Below are positions 47,403-56,272 of a stretch of 64,000 nt of DNA, in pieces. The DNA lies in NCBI GenBank assembly GCA_958295895.1, contig CATQHI010000011.1:186001-250000 (forward strand). Direction: 5' to 3'. The notes under the pieces were generated by a model. It was not told where the DNA came from and did not search any database. It was given only the letters and a program-made list of their open reading frames with translations. Made by a program: the position numbers and the translations under genes. Position 1 is the stretch's first letter; the number at the start of each line of letters is the position of its first letter. This DNA comes from Saprospiraceae bacterium (GTDB taxonomy: Bacteria; Bacteroidota; Bacteroidia; Chitinophagales; Saprospiraceae).

Positions 47403-47427
47403 CTTTGCACCTGCGCTGGCCGCCCCC
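47403..47427 (+). repeat. dispersed repeat inside the second receptor
   Basis: CTTTGCACCTGCGCTGGCCG followed by CCCCC. It resembles the consensus with a short insertion and lies in the barrel region (ASAGAKYTRV on the minus strand). Confidence 0.5.
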
Positions 47428-48710
47428 TGGCCCAACGGGAAGTCATAATCGAGCCGACCGGTATAGATGTCGATGTCAATGGGGGTATCGAAGTAGGCGT
47501 CCGCGGTACGCAGCAGCCGGCCGTCGGGGGTTTCGTAGCGGTTGGGCTGGTCGAGGACGTCGTCGTTGCGGAAGCGGCCGTAGTCGAGGTCCACGTTCAG
47601 GTTGTGGCCGGCGGCGATGGCGTAGTTGTAGTTGAGGTTGAAGGTATTCTGGGTTGTGATCACCGCGCCCATCTACGCCCCCGATCAGAATGCTATCGGC
47701 CTGGGAGCTGGGCGGCGGCTCCTCCGGAATGGAGGAACCGAAGGAATCGCTGTGGATGACGGTCCTATTCTGCACGTCGCGCACACTGGACTGAAACTGC
47801 CCGCTGTAGAGGGCCCCGAGCGTGGAGCGTTTTGCCGAGGTAGAGGTCGAGCCCCACGCGGGCGGCGGGGGTGCGCAGCTGGGGCTGGCTGTACTGCCGG
47901 TCGAAGAGTAGGAACTGGTTTTGTCGGCTAGTGAAGACCGACTTCGTGTAGCTGTCGTTGGCGGTGTAGCCGAGGTTACCGAACAGATTGAAGCGCCGGT
48001 TGCGGTAGTTACCACTGGCGTTGAGGCTATAGATGGCGTAGCGGCCCTGGCTACCGGAGGCGGCGAGGGTACCGTTGGTGCCCTCGTTTTCGGCCTTCTT
48101 GAGGCGGATGTCGATGATACCGGCGTTGCCCTCGGCCTCGTACTTAGCTCCGGGGCTGGAGATGATGTCGATGCGGTCGATCTGCTCGGCGATGAGGTTG
48201 CGCAGGTAGTTGGTCAGGTCGGTGCCGGTGAGGGGCAGGCGGCGGCCGTCGACGTAGATGATCACGCCGGCGCGGCTCAGTACGCTGATGTTGTCGTTGT
48301 TGTCGAGCGTCACGCCGGGGGCCATACGCAGCAGGGCCAGGGCGTCGTTGCCGGCCGCGTTGATGGTGCCCTGCACGTTGAAGATGGTGCGGTCGGGCTT
48401 GACCTCCACCAGGGCGCGGGCGGCGGTGACGATGGCCTCGACCAGGTCTACCCCGGCGGGAGCCAGTTGCAGAGTGCCCAGGTCGGTGGATCGGTCAAGT
48501 TGGAGATTGTCGTGACGCAGGTCCGGGGCACCCAGAAAGGTCACGACCAGATCGTAGGTACTGGTGGCCAGGTTCTGCAGCCGGAAGCTACCGTCGTCGC
48601 CGGTGGTTTCGACCTTGACGAGCTGGAGTCGGCGCTGGTGTACAGGGCTACGTTGGCGAAGGCCACGGCGGCTCCTGTTCGTCCAGCACCCGCCCGGTCA
48701 GGGTATTCTG

Positions 48711-48730
48711 GGCGCGTACGCAGGTGCAAA
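48711..48730 (-). repeat. dispersed repeat in the second receptor signal peptide
   Basis: Minus strand TTTGCACCTGCGTACGCGCC, encoding the end of the signal peptide FCTCVRAQ. Confidence 0.7.
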
Positions 48731-48853
48731 AAAGGCATAAAAAGGCCAGACAAAGCGTGGTTTTCATACGGGTAAGGTGCAAACGTCGGGGGTGAGTCCG
48801 TGACGAAGGTACAAAACGCACCCTACCTCCTGGTAGTGCTTACCTTACCAAAA

Positions 48854-49217
48854 TGGAATTAGATCGACTGCGCGACTACTGTCTGGCGAAGCGGGGCGGT
48901 CACCGAGGAACTGCCCTTCGGCCCCGACACCCTGGTGTTTAAGGTGGCGAATAAGGTATTTGCCCTCACCGGTCTGGCGGACGACGATTTACGCAATCAA
49001 CGTCAAGTGCGACCACAGCGGGCCGTGGAACTGCGCGAGCGCTACCCGGAAGCGATCGTGCCCGGCTGGCACATGAACAAGCGACACTGGAACACGGTGT
49101 ACGTGGAGCGGGGGGCACTCGACGACCGATTGGTGGAGGAGTTGATCGACCGGAGCTATGCGTTTGGTGGTGGCAGGGTTGCCGCGGCGGGTGCGGGAGG
49201 AGCTCGCGTTGGGGTAA
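48854..49217 (+). pseudogene. MmcQ/YjbR-family protein with several frameshifts
   Basis: Begins MELDRLRDYCLAKRG at an ATG at 48854. It then needs small frame corrections near 48895, 48990-49010 and 49160 to give ELPFGPDTLVFKVANKVFAL TGL, RAVELRERYPEAIVPGWHMN KRHWNTVYVE and VVAGLPRRVREELALG with a TAA at 49215-49217. This is the MmcQ/YjbR family (CyaY-like fold, probable DNA binding). At about 118 residues the corrected length is normal. The breaks fall in the same error-rich stretch as the neighbouring genes. A consensus dispersed repeat follows 3 bp after the stop. Confidence 0.7.
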
Positions 49218-49220
49218 GCG

Positions 49221-49240
49221 TTGCACCTGCGGCCCCGCCC
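49221..49240 (+). repeat. dispersed 20-bp repeat, exact consensus
   Basis: TTGCACCTGCGGCCCCGCCC, lying between the YjbR-like stop and the end of the convergent rhodopsin gene. Confidence 0.85.
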
Positions 49241-49244
49241 TAGG

Positions 49245-50003
49245 CTAGTGCGGCAGTTGGATTGCCCGCTTTGCGTACCTCCTCGACCGAACGCGGATGG
49301 GCCGCCCCCTGGTGCAGATAATCCGCAGCGCCCGCAGCTTACCCAGGTTGTAAAAGGCAAAGCCGGCCTTGGAGACGATGGGCAGAATGATGAAGAGCAC
49401 CGAGGTCAGCAGGGGGACCGAACAGCGCCAGCCCCGGCGTACCCAGCGCCCACACCAGCGGATAGAGCAGCCACTGTACACTCAGGTATACGGCCGAGGC
49501 TCTATAGGCAGCCGTGAGCTCCGGCCCCTGAATTTTGGCCTTTTCGTAGAGCTCCTTCCACATGAGGCGGTAGACGACCAGCAGGGCCACGCAGCCGGCG
49601 ATGTACCAGAACCAGCGGTTCTCAGTCGGGGAAAGATCGGCAATGAGGCCGCTGAGGATCATGATTACCTGGGAGCCCAGCAGTCCGGCCGTGATGCCGC
49701 CCTCCAGCTTCAGGGTGTACTTACCGGTGAGCACGAGCGACAGTAATAGCAGGGGGCGTACTCACCACCCAGTCGAGAGGTAGCGGGCGAAGTAGACCGT
49801 CTCGCCACCCACCTCCACGGTACCCTGCCCGAGGGCGATGGCGGAGTAGGCCAGTCCCGACCAGATGACCACGAAGGCGTGGATCATGTACTTGTACTGG
49901 GGTACGCCCCGGGGGGTTGCGGGCCATAAAACAGAATAGCGATGGCGCTGATGGCCATGACGGCCACGTAGGCCCAGTGGAGTAATACGTCGGTAGTGTC
50001 CAT
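49245..50003 (-). CDS. xenorhodopsin-like microbial rhodopsin (several frameshifts)
   Basis: A seven-helix retinal protein. It starts at 50003 (MDTTDVLLHWAYVAVMAISAIAILFYG). Helix C, after two apparent indels near 49758 and 49775 are corrected, reads ARYLDWVVSTPLLLLSL. The sequence then continues through GGITAGLLGSQVIMILSGLI, WFWYIAGCVALLVVYRLMWK and LLYPLVWALG. The last helix is FIILPIVSKAGFAFYNLGKL with the retinal lysine. Compared with bacteriorhodopsin, Asp85 is kept, Asp96 is Ser and Asp212 is Pro. The Ser and Pro changes match Anabaena sensory rhodopsin and xenorhodopsins. Further breaks lie near 49420 and 49900. The role is either light sensing or inward proton transport. Confidence 0.75.
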
Positions 50004-50043
50004 AGGTCGGGGGTGTTTGTGGGGTAACCCGGGGGGGGATTGT

Positions 50044-51023
50044 CTATGTTCCTGGCGTGTACAACCTGCTGCCACGAGCGGCCGGACTGGGGAAAGCAGG
50101 GGCGCCCAGGCGGACTTTGCTTTCTTCCACCTCGCCGGCGGGATGGGCTAGTTGCGGTACGCGGTCGGCCCACCCACCGCGCAGCTTCAGCAGTTGCTCC
50201 TCTTCGCCGCGGTGACGCGCGTGGGTGTTGACCAGCTCCAGGAAGTGTCCGGCTACGCGATCCATACGCACGAGGTGGGCCATGACGGCGGCATCGTCGC
50301 GGTAGTGGATGCGTAGGGCCATGGTTGCCTCGTGCAGGGAGGCGACCTGTACGGTGGCGGAGTAGGCCAGCCCGTCGGAGAGGAAAAAGCGCACGATAGG
50401 ATAGCAGCGCTGGTTGTTGATGTGGGTGTTGAGGAGGCTCCACGAGGTCGTCGACGCGCTCGGTGAAGAAGCTACCGTCGGGCTGGGTGTAAAGTAGTCG
50501 TAGAGCTCCAGCGGCGTATTGCCCATGCTGGAGATGTAGGTGGCCAGGTTCTTCTTGCGGTTGGCGGCGCTCATCACGTTGATGATGTAGGTGATGGCCG
50601 TGGTGAGCACTCCGAAACCAAGGATTGGAGTACACCACCGTGAAGTAGCGGCTGAAGTCGCTGCCGGGTATGTAGTCGCCCGTACCCAGGGTAGAAAACA
50701 CGAAGCCGGTCATGTAGGCCCGCTGCGGCAGGGTGGCCGGCTCCTGGGTGCTGGAGTGGATGACCATATCGTCGTAGCCGGCGTAGACCAGGAAGCCCGC
50801 TACGAGCAGCAGGATGACCCAGTTGAGGAGGGTGGCGATGAGGTGGACCGCCCCCGTTCCAGCGCCGGCCCCGGTCGGTGTGTACGTGGAAGACCTGCCG
50901 TACCCCGGCGTTGACCAGGGTGGTCATGCCGCCGGAGCCGTTGCAGGACAGCGTGGTGTAGAAGAAGTCGGTAAGGGTGAGGCCAATGAGGCCGAAGCCG
51001 AGGAGGGTAAGGAGCAGGTCCAT
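50044..51023 (-). CDS. two-TM potassium-channel-like protein (several frameshifts)
   Basis: Opens with an N-terminal membrane helix (MDLLLTLLGFGLIGLTLTDF). Across two or three frame breaks it continues through a second helix to the pore region YMTGFVFSTLGTGDYIPGSDFSR, where STLGTGD stands in place of the usual TVGYGD filter. The inner helix (LTTAITYIINVMSAANRKKN) and a cytoplasmic domain of about 170 residues (LATYISSMGNTPLELYDYFT, RCYPIVRFFLSDGLAYSATV) follow. The fold is the ion-channel (Ion_trans_2) type. It lies upstream of the rhodopsin gene on the same strand with about 40 bp between, so the two may be co-transcribed. Confidence 0.65.
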
Positions 51024-51089
51024 TGGTCACCCGGATTTGGTGCTTGGCGGGGGGTTCGCAAATATGGGAAAAGTTTGGGGGTAGGTGTT

Positions 51090-51175
51090 GGAGGGCTCAC
51101 CCCAGAGTCCCCACAGAGGCGGGCGGCAATGAAGGGAAACAGAGTCCAGCACCTAGCGGTGCTGCGGGAGGTGTG
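51090..51175 (+). repeat. GGAGGGCTCA/CACAGAGG repeat upstream of Fic
   Basis: Starts GGAGGGCTCA (51090-51099), contains a CACAGAGG motif, and ends in the perfect hairpin CAGCACC-TAGC-GGTGCTG (51147-51164). About 85 bp can be aligned with the copy at 52401. It occupies much of the 318-bp gap before Fic. No gene is seen in that gap. Confidence 0.75.
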
Positions 51176-51341
51176 GGGCTGCGTTAACGGGGGGAGGGGC
51201 CCCCGGTATAAGCTGGGTGCAAGAGTGGTCAGAGAAGCGGTTTATCTGACAGGAGTGACGCTAAGTTATTAGACAAACAAGGGCATTCGTGTCGAATAGA
51301 GGAGGTAGATTTGTCAGATAAATCTGGTAGTCCCTTCAACG

Positions 51342-52378
51342 ATGGAAGAGAAGATACTGCAATTGCTAGCCCAGCAGGGTGCATTGTCCTCTTCGGAGGT
51401 TCATGCGGCTGTCGATCCGGATCGGCACGTGCGTACCACCAAGCGGGTACTGGATCGGTGTGGTGGCGGAGGCGACTGGTCGAGCGTGGTGGGGAGCGGC
51501 GGGCTACCCGTTATCGACTGAGCGATTCCTATGCCCTGCTCCATTCCGTTGATGTCGATGCTTACTTTGCCCGGGAGCCCGATGAGCGCGCTATTCAGCC
51601 GACTTTTAATTTTGAGTTACTGCGAGAGCAACTTCCCACCCTGCAACTCTTCACCGACGCCGAACGCGAGCAGCTCACGGCCCTGCAAGCTACCTACCGC
51701 AGTAACGTAGCGCAGCAGGACCCCAATTACTTACCAAAAGGAGGTCGAGCGGCTGGCCATCGACCTGAGCTGGAAGTCTTCCCAGATTGAGGGCAATACC
51801 TATAGCTTACTGGAGACGGAGCGCTTACTGAGGGAAAAACAGACCGCGGCGGGGAAGACCAAGGACGAGGCAGTGATGCTGCTCAACCACAAGGAGGCCA
51901 TCGACTTCGTGCTGGAGCACCCGGATTACCTGGACAACCTTACGGTGCGTAAGATTGAAGATATTCACAGTTTGCTCACCAAGGAACTGGGCATCACACG
52001 CAATCTGCGCAACCGACGTGTGGGTATCACGGGCACTAATTACCCGTCCGCTCCGATAATGAGTTCAGATCAAAGAGGCTTTTGCCTCGATGTGTCAGTT
52101 GATCAATGGCCGGCCGGACCCCTTCGATAAGGCGCTCCTGGCGCTGGTGCTTATCTCCTATATTCAGGGCTTCGTAGATGGTAATAAGCGTACTGCCCGT
52201 TATCGTGAGTAATGCGGCTGCTGATTGCTGCGGAGCACTGTCCGCTGTCCCTTTCGTACGGTGGACTCTATAGCGTACAAAAAGGCGATGCCTGGTGTTT
52301 TACGAGCGGAATAGCATTACTCCCTTTAAGCGGATCTTTATCGAGCAATTTGCCTTTGCGGTGGATACTTATTTTTAA
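51342..52378 (+). pseudogene. Fic-family protein with frameshifts and a substituted catalytic His
   Basis: An N-terminal winged-helix-like region (MEEKILQLLAQQGALSSSEV) is followed, through frame breaks near 51460, 51745, 52040 and 52200-52300, by a Fic protein. The parts are FNFELLREQLPTLQLFTDAE, LSWKSSQIEGNTYSLLETER (an S/TxxxE-type inhibitory motif), IDFVLEHPDYLDNLTVRKIE and the Fic loop ISYIQGFVDGNKRTAR. In active Fic AMP-transferases the loop reads HPFxxGNGR; here Gln-Gly replaces His-Pro. The end is YERNSITPFKRIFIEQFAFA with a stop at 52376-52378. Either the gene is decaying or the stretch has sequencing errors. Confidence 0.75.
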
Positions 52379-52400
52379 GCTGTTGAGCGGCACAATGTCG

Positions 52401-52520
52401 GGAGGGCTCAACACAGAGGACACCGAGTACAACACAGAGCAGCACGGAGGAAAACAGATAGGGCAGAAGGGAACCGGAGGCCAGCACCTAGCGGTACTGC
52501 GGGAGGCAGTACAATGCTGC
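52401..52520 (+). repeat. GGAGGGCTCA/CACAGAGG repeat downstream of Fic
   Basis: Same orientation as the copy at 51090. It starts GGAGGGCTCAACACAGAGGA and its hairpin is CAGCACC-TAGC-GGTACTG (52482-52499, one mismatch). It begins 22 bp after the Fic stop. The remaining bases up to 52671 hold no gene I can see. Confidence 0.75.
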
Positions 52521-52671
52521 CTCCGGCAGCGCCGTTGCCGCACGCTATGGGTGCGAGGCTATGGATGGAACCGCTAGGGCATCGAACATTCGCACAGCAG
52601 TGCAAACCAACTCGGGCTACAAGCCACTCGACCTTGGTACGTAAGGCAATTCTTTATCCCTGACAGGTCGT

Positions 52672-52980
52672 TTACTCCTCCAGCAGCGCCCTTACCCGCT
52701 CAACCCCCAGTCCAGTAAACTCCGCCACCTGCTCCACCCCTACCCCCGCAGCCAGCATTCGCCGCGCAATGGTTATAGCTTGCTCTTTGCTGCCTTCCTT
52801 TCGGCCCTCCTCCCGACCCTCTTCCCGTGAAGTATCCACCACATTCTTACTATCTCGGTAGTACTTCAGGCGCTCCTCATGTGCCTCTCGTTCCCCCCGC
52901 CGTGAAATGGCTGACTTCTGCAAGCTCACGCAGCTTCTGTACAGCGAGGTGGTAAAGGTCCTTTTGGTCCATCATAAGTA
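52672..52980 (-). pseudogene. 3' remnant of an Rpn-family (PD-(D/E)XK) nuclease gene
   Basis: Only the C-terminal part remains: DQKDLYHLAVQKLRELAEVS HFT, then after a frame break in a G-run near 52900, EAHEERLKYYRDSKNVVDTS, the charged linker REEGREEGRKEGSKEQ and the end IARRMLAAGVGVEQVAEFTG. This matches the C-terminus of Rpn recombination-promoting nucleases. The nuclease domain is absent: the 5' side is cut by the IS630 element at 52987 and no matching part lies beyond it. The remnant is read in the frame of the transposase, which has no stop before it. Confidence 0.75.
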
Positions 52981-52986
52981 TTCCTA

Positions 52987-54030
52987 CAAAACTTACTTTA
53001 CAACTTCTGTGCGGTAGTTGAGGGCAAACTCCGAGGTTTTGAAAGTTGGCAAGTACGTACTTAATGCGGTCGTGTAGCTTTTGCTTCGAGTCAAAGTCCT
53101 GCGGCCTCAACCACTGGTACTTGACCATCTTCCACCGGATCTCGATGGGATTGAGGTGTGGAGAGTAAGTGGGCAGGTGGTAGATGATCAAATTACGGTC
53201 TTCCCACCGGGAAAGGCAATCCATAAACGCCTTGGATCGGTGCCAGGGAGCATTGTCCATAACGACCACGGTAGGCTTGGTCAATGTCCTGCTGAAATCA
53301 TCCAGCCACTCGATCACCTGCGCGGAGTCGACTCGGCCCTCCGTCAGGTAGGTAGTGAGCTGGTTAGTCTGGACGTCCAGTAGGCCAAACACGTTCAGGT
53401 TGCCGCCTCTGATCGCCTTGATTCCCTGCTGCTCGCCCACCGGACCCCAACCATAGGGGATGTTGGAACTCAACTGAAAGCTCGTTTCATCGCAAAACCG
53501 GACATCGATCATCCCACAGACCGCCATGACGCCCAGCATCTCCAACACTTCACGGGCGCGGGCTACCTCTGCCGGCGTGGGTTGCTTGCCCGTTACGGCT
53601 CGGAGTCGCTTGTACGAGCAGCGGTTTTTTTTAGAAAGCGAATGAGCGTCTGCTTGGATGGAGTGATGCCAAACTCCTGTTCGATGATAGGTAGTGCCTC
53701 CTTAAGCTGCTGGGGGTGATCGGCCACGATCTTCTTGATCCGTTCGATCTCCACCGGGTTGTCCACCTTGATGATAGGGGGTCTACCCCCGCCCTTACTG
53801 CGCTGCAGACCATCGATACCGGAGGCTTGGTAAAGGTTAAAGCAGGTGTGAATAGAGGGCCGACTTACCTCGAGTAGGTCCATAATCTCGGCGATGGTCT
53901 TACCTTTATCGCTGAGCAACAACATGTGGCACCGGCGGCGGAAACGTCCCTTGCTACCATTCTGGTAGCCTTCCTGGAGTGCCTGACGCTGCGCATCGGT
54001 GAGCTGGATGAATGTCTTCTTTCCTTTCAT
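52987..54030 (-). CDS. IS630-family transposase, two frames joined at an A8 run
   Basis: The first frame (54030 to 53593) carries a helix-turn-helix DNA-binding region: LTDAQRQALQEGYQNGSKGR, IAEIMDLLEVSRPSIHTCFN. A run of eight A on the minus strand (53625-53632) lets a -1 slip give FLKKNRCSYKRLRAVTGKQP and join the second frame. That frame has the DDE residues: IDVRFCDETSF (D), VVMDNAPWHRSKAF (D) and HLNPIEIRWKMVK (E). Either programmed frameshifting, as known for this family, or a one-base error explains it. The second frame passes through the terminal repeat (KVSF) into the Rpn remnant and stops only at 52877. Confidence 0.8.
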
Positions 54031-54064
54031 CCCCTGGGAACACCAAATTAGAAAGTAAGTTTTG
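52987..54064 (-). mobile_element. IS630-family insertion sequence (about 1.08 kb)
   Basis: Bounded by the inverted repeat CAAAACTTACTTT (52987-52999) and its reverse complement (54052-54064). It encodes a two-frame IS630-type transposase on the minus strand. The left flank is TA, the usual IS630 target, but the right flank is AT, so no clean TA duplication is visible. It separates a truncated PIN gene from an Rpn remnant, which suggests a deletion or rearrangement beside the element. Confidence 0.8.
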
Positions 54065-54528
54065 ATGGACTACTTAGTATCGTGTTTCTTTCCTCTACTA
54101 TGTCATACACTTCCACCCCATTAGCTTTAGCATAGTCCGACAACTGCGAATCCCCCGTGATGAGAAGATCGTGATTTCTGGATAAGTGTAGGAGCAACGA
54201 ATCGGTGATCCCCAGATCATAGAAACTAGCTTCGGCAGTTGCTAAAGAGGTAGCGATATATTCTTCCGACACCTGAGTGACTAGTTCCGCTAGTACCGCC
54301 ACGTAGTTATCCTTCCGCTGCCCGCCCAGTGAACCCGTTGAGTAAATTATCTACTTCGGTCCAGACGTTCGGTATTATTAGGAGTTGCTTGACATCCCCT
54401 ATCCTAGTCAGTAGATCGTCGAAGTCTCTAGCATCATAGATCGATGTTCGCTTGTGCCCTTCTATTAACCGTGGGTCCATCAATCCAAGCACCAGAATGA
54501 CCAGCGCATTGGTATCAATTACGATCAT
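54048..54528 (-). pseudogene. PIN-domain (VapC-like) protein, frameshifted and trimmed by IS630
   Basis: The start MIVIDTNALVILVLGLMDPR shows the first PIN aspartate, and the second part has FYDLGITDSLLLHLSRNHDL LITGDSQLSDYA with the later acidic residues. One base too many near 54315-54325 breaks the frame; correcting it gives NGFTGRQRKDNYVAVLAEL. The last residues (SKLTF and the stop) come from the IS630 inverted repeat, so the natural C-terminus is lost. PIN domains are Mg-dependent RNases and often toxins. The start overlaps the upstream 91-residue gene (ATGA), the arrangement of a toxin-antitoxin pair. Confidence 0.7.
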
Positions 54529-54800
54529 CGCTGAGTCTCAAACATGTATAGCCCGATGACTTCTTTGTCAGCGTTAATCTTGAGGGCCTTATACATGCGC
54601 AGATACTCAAACCCTGTCGATAAATTCGTAAGAGGCCTAATTTTTCTATTCACGTTTTCCACGAGGTAGGAGACGACAATCTCCCATACGTTAGTCTCCT
54701 TGTCATATTCCGCTTGCTCCAGTCTGAAGTCGGGGTTGTCTACCGACGTAAGATCGGCCAGTTCTGCTTTGGCGATGTCTAATAGTTCTTTAAGATTCAT
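54525..54800 (-). CDS. small protein paired with PIN gene (possible antitoxin)
   Basis: A 91-residue protein: helical start (MNLKELLDIAKAELADLTSV) and a strand-rich second half (VWEIVVSYLVENVNRKIRPL, KALKINADKEVIGLYMFE). The second half has the spacing of gas-vesicle-protein-O-like folds (W-x-V-x-V...Y...D..G.L..Y), but that is only a resemblance. It has no ribbon-helix-helix or AbrB motif of common VapB antitoxins. The stop overlaps the PIN start by 4 bp, so the pair is translationally coupled. About 170 bp upstream (54801-54974) show nothing I can call. Confidence 0.5.
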   Translation of the reverse strand: MNLKELLDIAKAELADLTSVDNPDFRLEQAEYDKETNVWEIVVSYLVENVNRKIRPLTNLSTGFEYLRMYKALKINADKEVIGLYMFETQR

Positions 54801-54974
54801 AGCCTTTTAGTTTCTACAAATCAGTGATACTGATCTACGGTTGGGCTGCCCTACCTGATACTAACCCCGGTGTCCGTTCAAGGTTTGAAGGGATTTTTGA
54901 GGCGCTGGCACTGCCTCTGTGCCAAACTCAAGTCAGTATTGAGCTAGGGTTGCCCGATCGGAATAGTTTGTGAC

Positions 54975-55872
54975 TCAATCAGAATACCCCAACAATTCCT
55001 CCAAAGAAACCTTCCCCCACCCACTTTCATCAACCAAAACCCAATCAAACAGCGCTACATGACTAGCACCGTAAATAACTAGAATGCGCTCAGCCTCGTG
55101 ATCCCTTGCGTCCTTCAGGATAAAAGAGAGTATATCTAGATGCTTCCTGTAGCAATCTAACACAATACCCACACCCAACTCGTTAGCCTTACCACCCGTC
55201 GCTAGGATGGTGTTAAGCATCATCAGTTCCCGGTTTCTGAAAGCTTCACTATTCAAGTGCATCAACAAGCCACACAAAGACTTCGCATCACGCCATAAGC
55301 TGTCCGTCTCGTTAGTTACCTCACTTATGTAGGCGTTTGATATCTCCTCAAAGTTTACGTACTGATCGACATTGAGGGACGCTATCAAGCTATCCAATTC
55401 TAACATACCTGGGTCTATATCAACGGCTACCACGCCTGCTTCATCGGTACAGTTAGCTATCGGGGCCGCAAGCGATGTGATTCCATCGGATAGATCGACC
55501 TGCTGACTGGAAGAAGCAGACACCAGTGAATCTAACGCAGACTGACTACCCCGGTCAAACTCAACATAGATTCTTTCGGGGGCGAACTCACAGATGGAAC
55601 CGATGAAACCTTTTACCTCTGTATTTAAGTCGTCTACGTCCGTCTGGGAGAGTCCTTGCCGTGCACAGCGTATTGAAATGTTGGATGCCTAGTAACAGAA
55701 TTTGCTTCTCTGAGGAGGACGCTGCTGGCTCCGTAGCTGTTGTACTTGAGCAGTTAATACTAACTGCGATAAGGATAAGTAACACTAGGCCTTTAATTGG
55801 CAGACTGGTATATATAATAAATATATAGCAAATACGAAACCTTAACCTCAGCGATTTAATTAAAAAACCCAT
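54975..55872 (-). pseudogene. DUF5694-type lipoprotein (one frameshift)
   Basis: The first part has a lipoprotein-like hydrophobic leader ending LLILIAVSINCSS and the motif KQILLLGIQHFN. The second frame continues LSQTDVDDLNTEVKGFIGSI, FAPERIYVEFDRGSQSALDS and finally LVIYGASHVALFDWVLVDES. This is the DUF5694/TraB-like layout (GxxHF ... P.xIxVE ... GxxH), but a one-base shift near 55655-55665 separates them. The ATG at 55872 is within the terminator of the next gene, so the true start may be a later codon. Function unknown. Confidence 0.65.
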
Positions 55873-55890
55873 GTTATTGCTAACATGGGT
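55861..55890 (-). terminator. rho-independent terminator of the HipA-like pair
   Basis: On the minus strand a perfect 10-bp stem ACCCATGTTA / TAACATGGGT with loop GCAA is followed by six T. The stop codon of the HipA N-domain gene lies inside the stem. Confidence 0.85.
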
Positions 55891-56272
55891 CAAGAATGTA
55901 TGGATTGGATATGCTTTCCCTTCCAAATTTTTCTAAAAGCGAGAATTCGTCAGTTGAATCAATCTGTTCCCGTTCAAGTATTTCTCTCACAAGCGGCTGC
56001 TTCAGCCCGGGAATTCTTAACCTGAAAAAAGGCCACAACTGGCTACTAACGTACTCTTTATTCGTATCAGAAAATCCAACTATTCTTCTGAACTTATCTT
56101 GATTTCTGAACTCATCCGAGTAACTAAACCGCCAGGCACTTTCTACGTAAGTTAGAATACCGATTTTTACATTATCAATTCGTAGTACAAAGCTGCGTCC
56201 ATTATCGTGGGAAGACAACTGGATTGCTTCATCTTTATCTCGATTAGTAAACCATCTTTTTAGAATCTTCAT
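55880..56272 (-). CDS. stand-alone HipA N-terminal domain protein (HipS-like)
   Basis: A 130-residue protein matching the N-terminal subdomain 1 of HipA: VLRIDNVKIGILTYVESAWR FSY, then SSQLWPFFRLRIPGLKQPLV and REILEREQIDSTDEFSLLEKFG. In HipBST systems this domain is a separate gene (hipS) and acts as antitoxin. Here the order is reversed, with the kinase gene first and this gene second, overlapping by ATGA. No HTH (hipB) gene is adjacent. The role as antitoxin is inference from homology and pairing. Confidence 0.65.
   Translation of the reverse strand: MKILKRWFTNRDKDEAIQLSSHDNGRSFVLRIDNVKIGILTYVESAWRFSYSDEFRNQDKFRRIVGFSDTNKEYVSSQLWPFFRLRIPGLKQPLVREILEREQIDSTDEFSLLEKFGRESISNPYILDPC

Larger units (their letters stand above)
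46302..48768 (-). pseudogene. second OMP_b-brl receptor, at least six frameshifts
   Basis: A paralogue of the downstream receptor. It begins with an intact signal peptide (MKTTLCLAFLCLFCTCVRAQ, ATG at 48766-48768). It then breaks frame near 48690, 48600, 47775, 47670, 47040, 46800 and 46630, leaving fragments such as LEYIIDVRLK-like plug sequence (IDIRLKKAENEGTNGTLAAS), NLNYNYAIAAGHNLNVDLDY and VALSVSYNFGNQKVSSRRRD. Piecing the frames together gives a normal barrel order with no large gap. Most breaks are one base in G or C runs, so an assembly problem is as likely as real decay. Confidence 0.75.
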
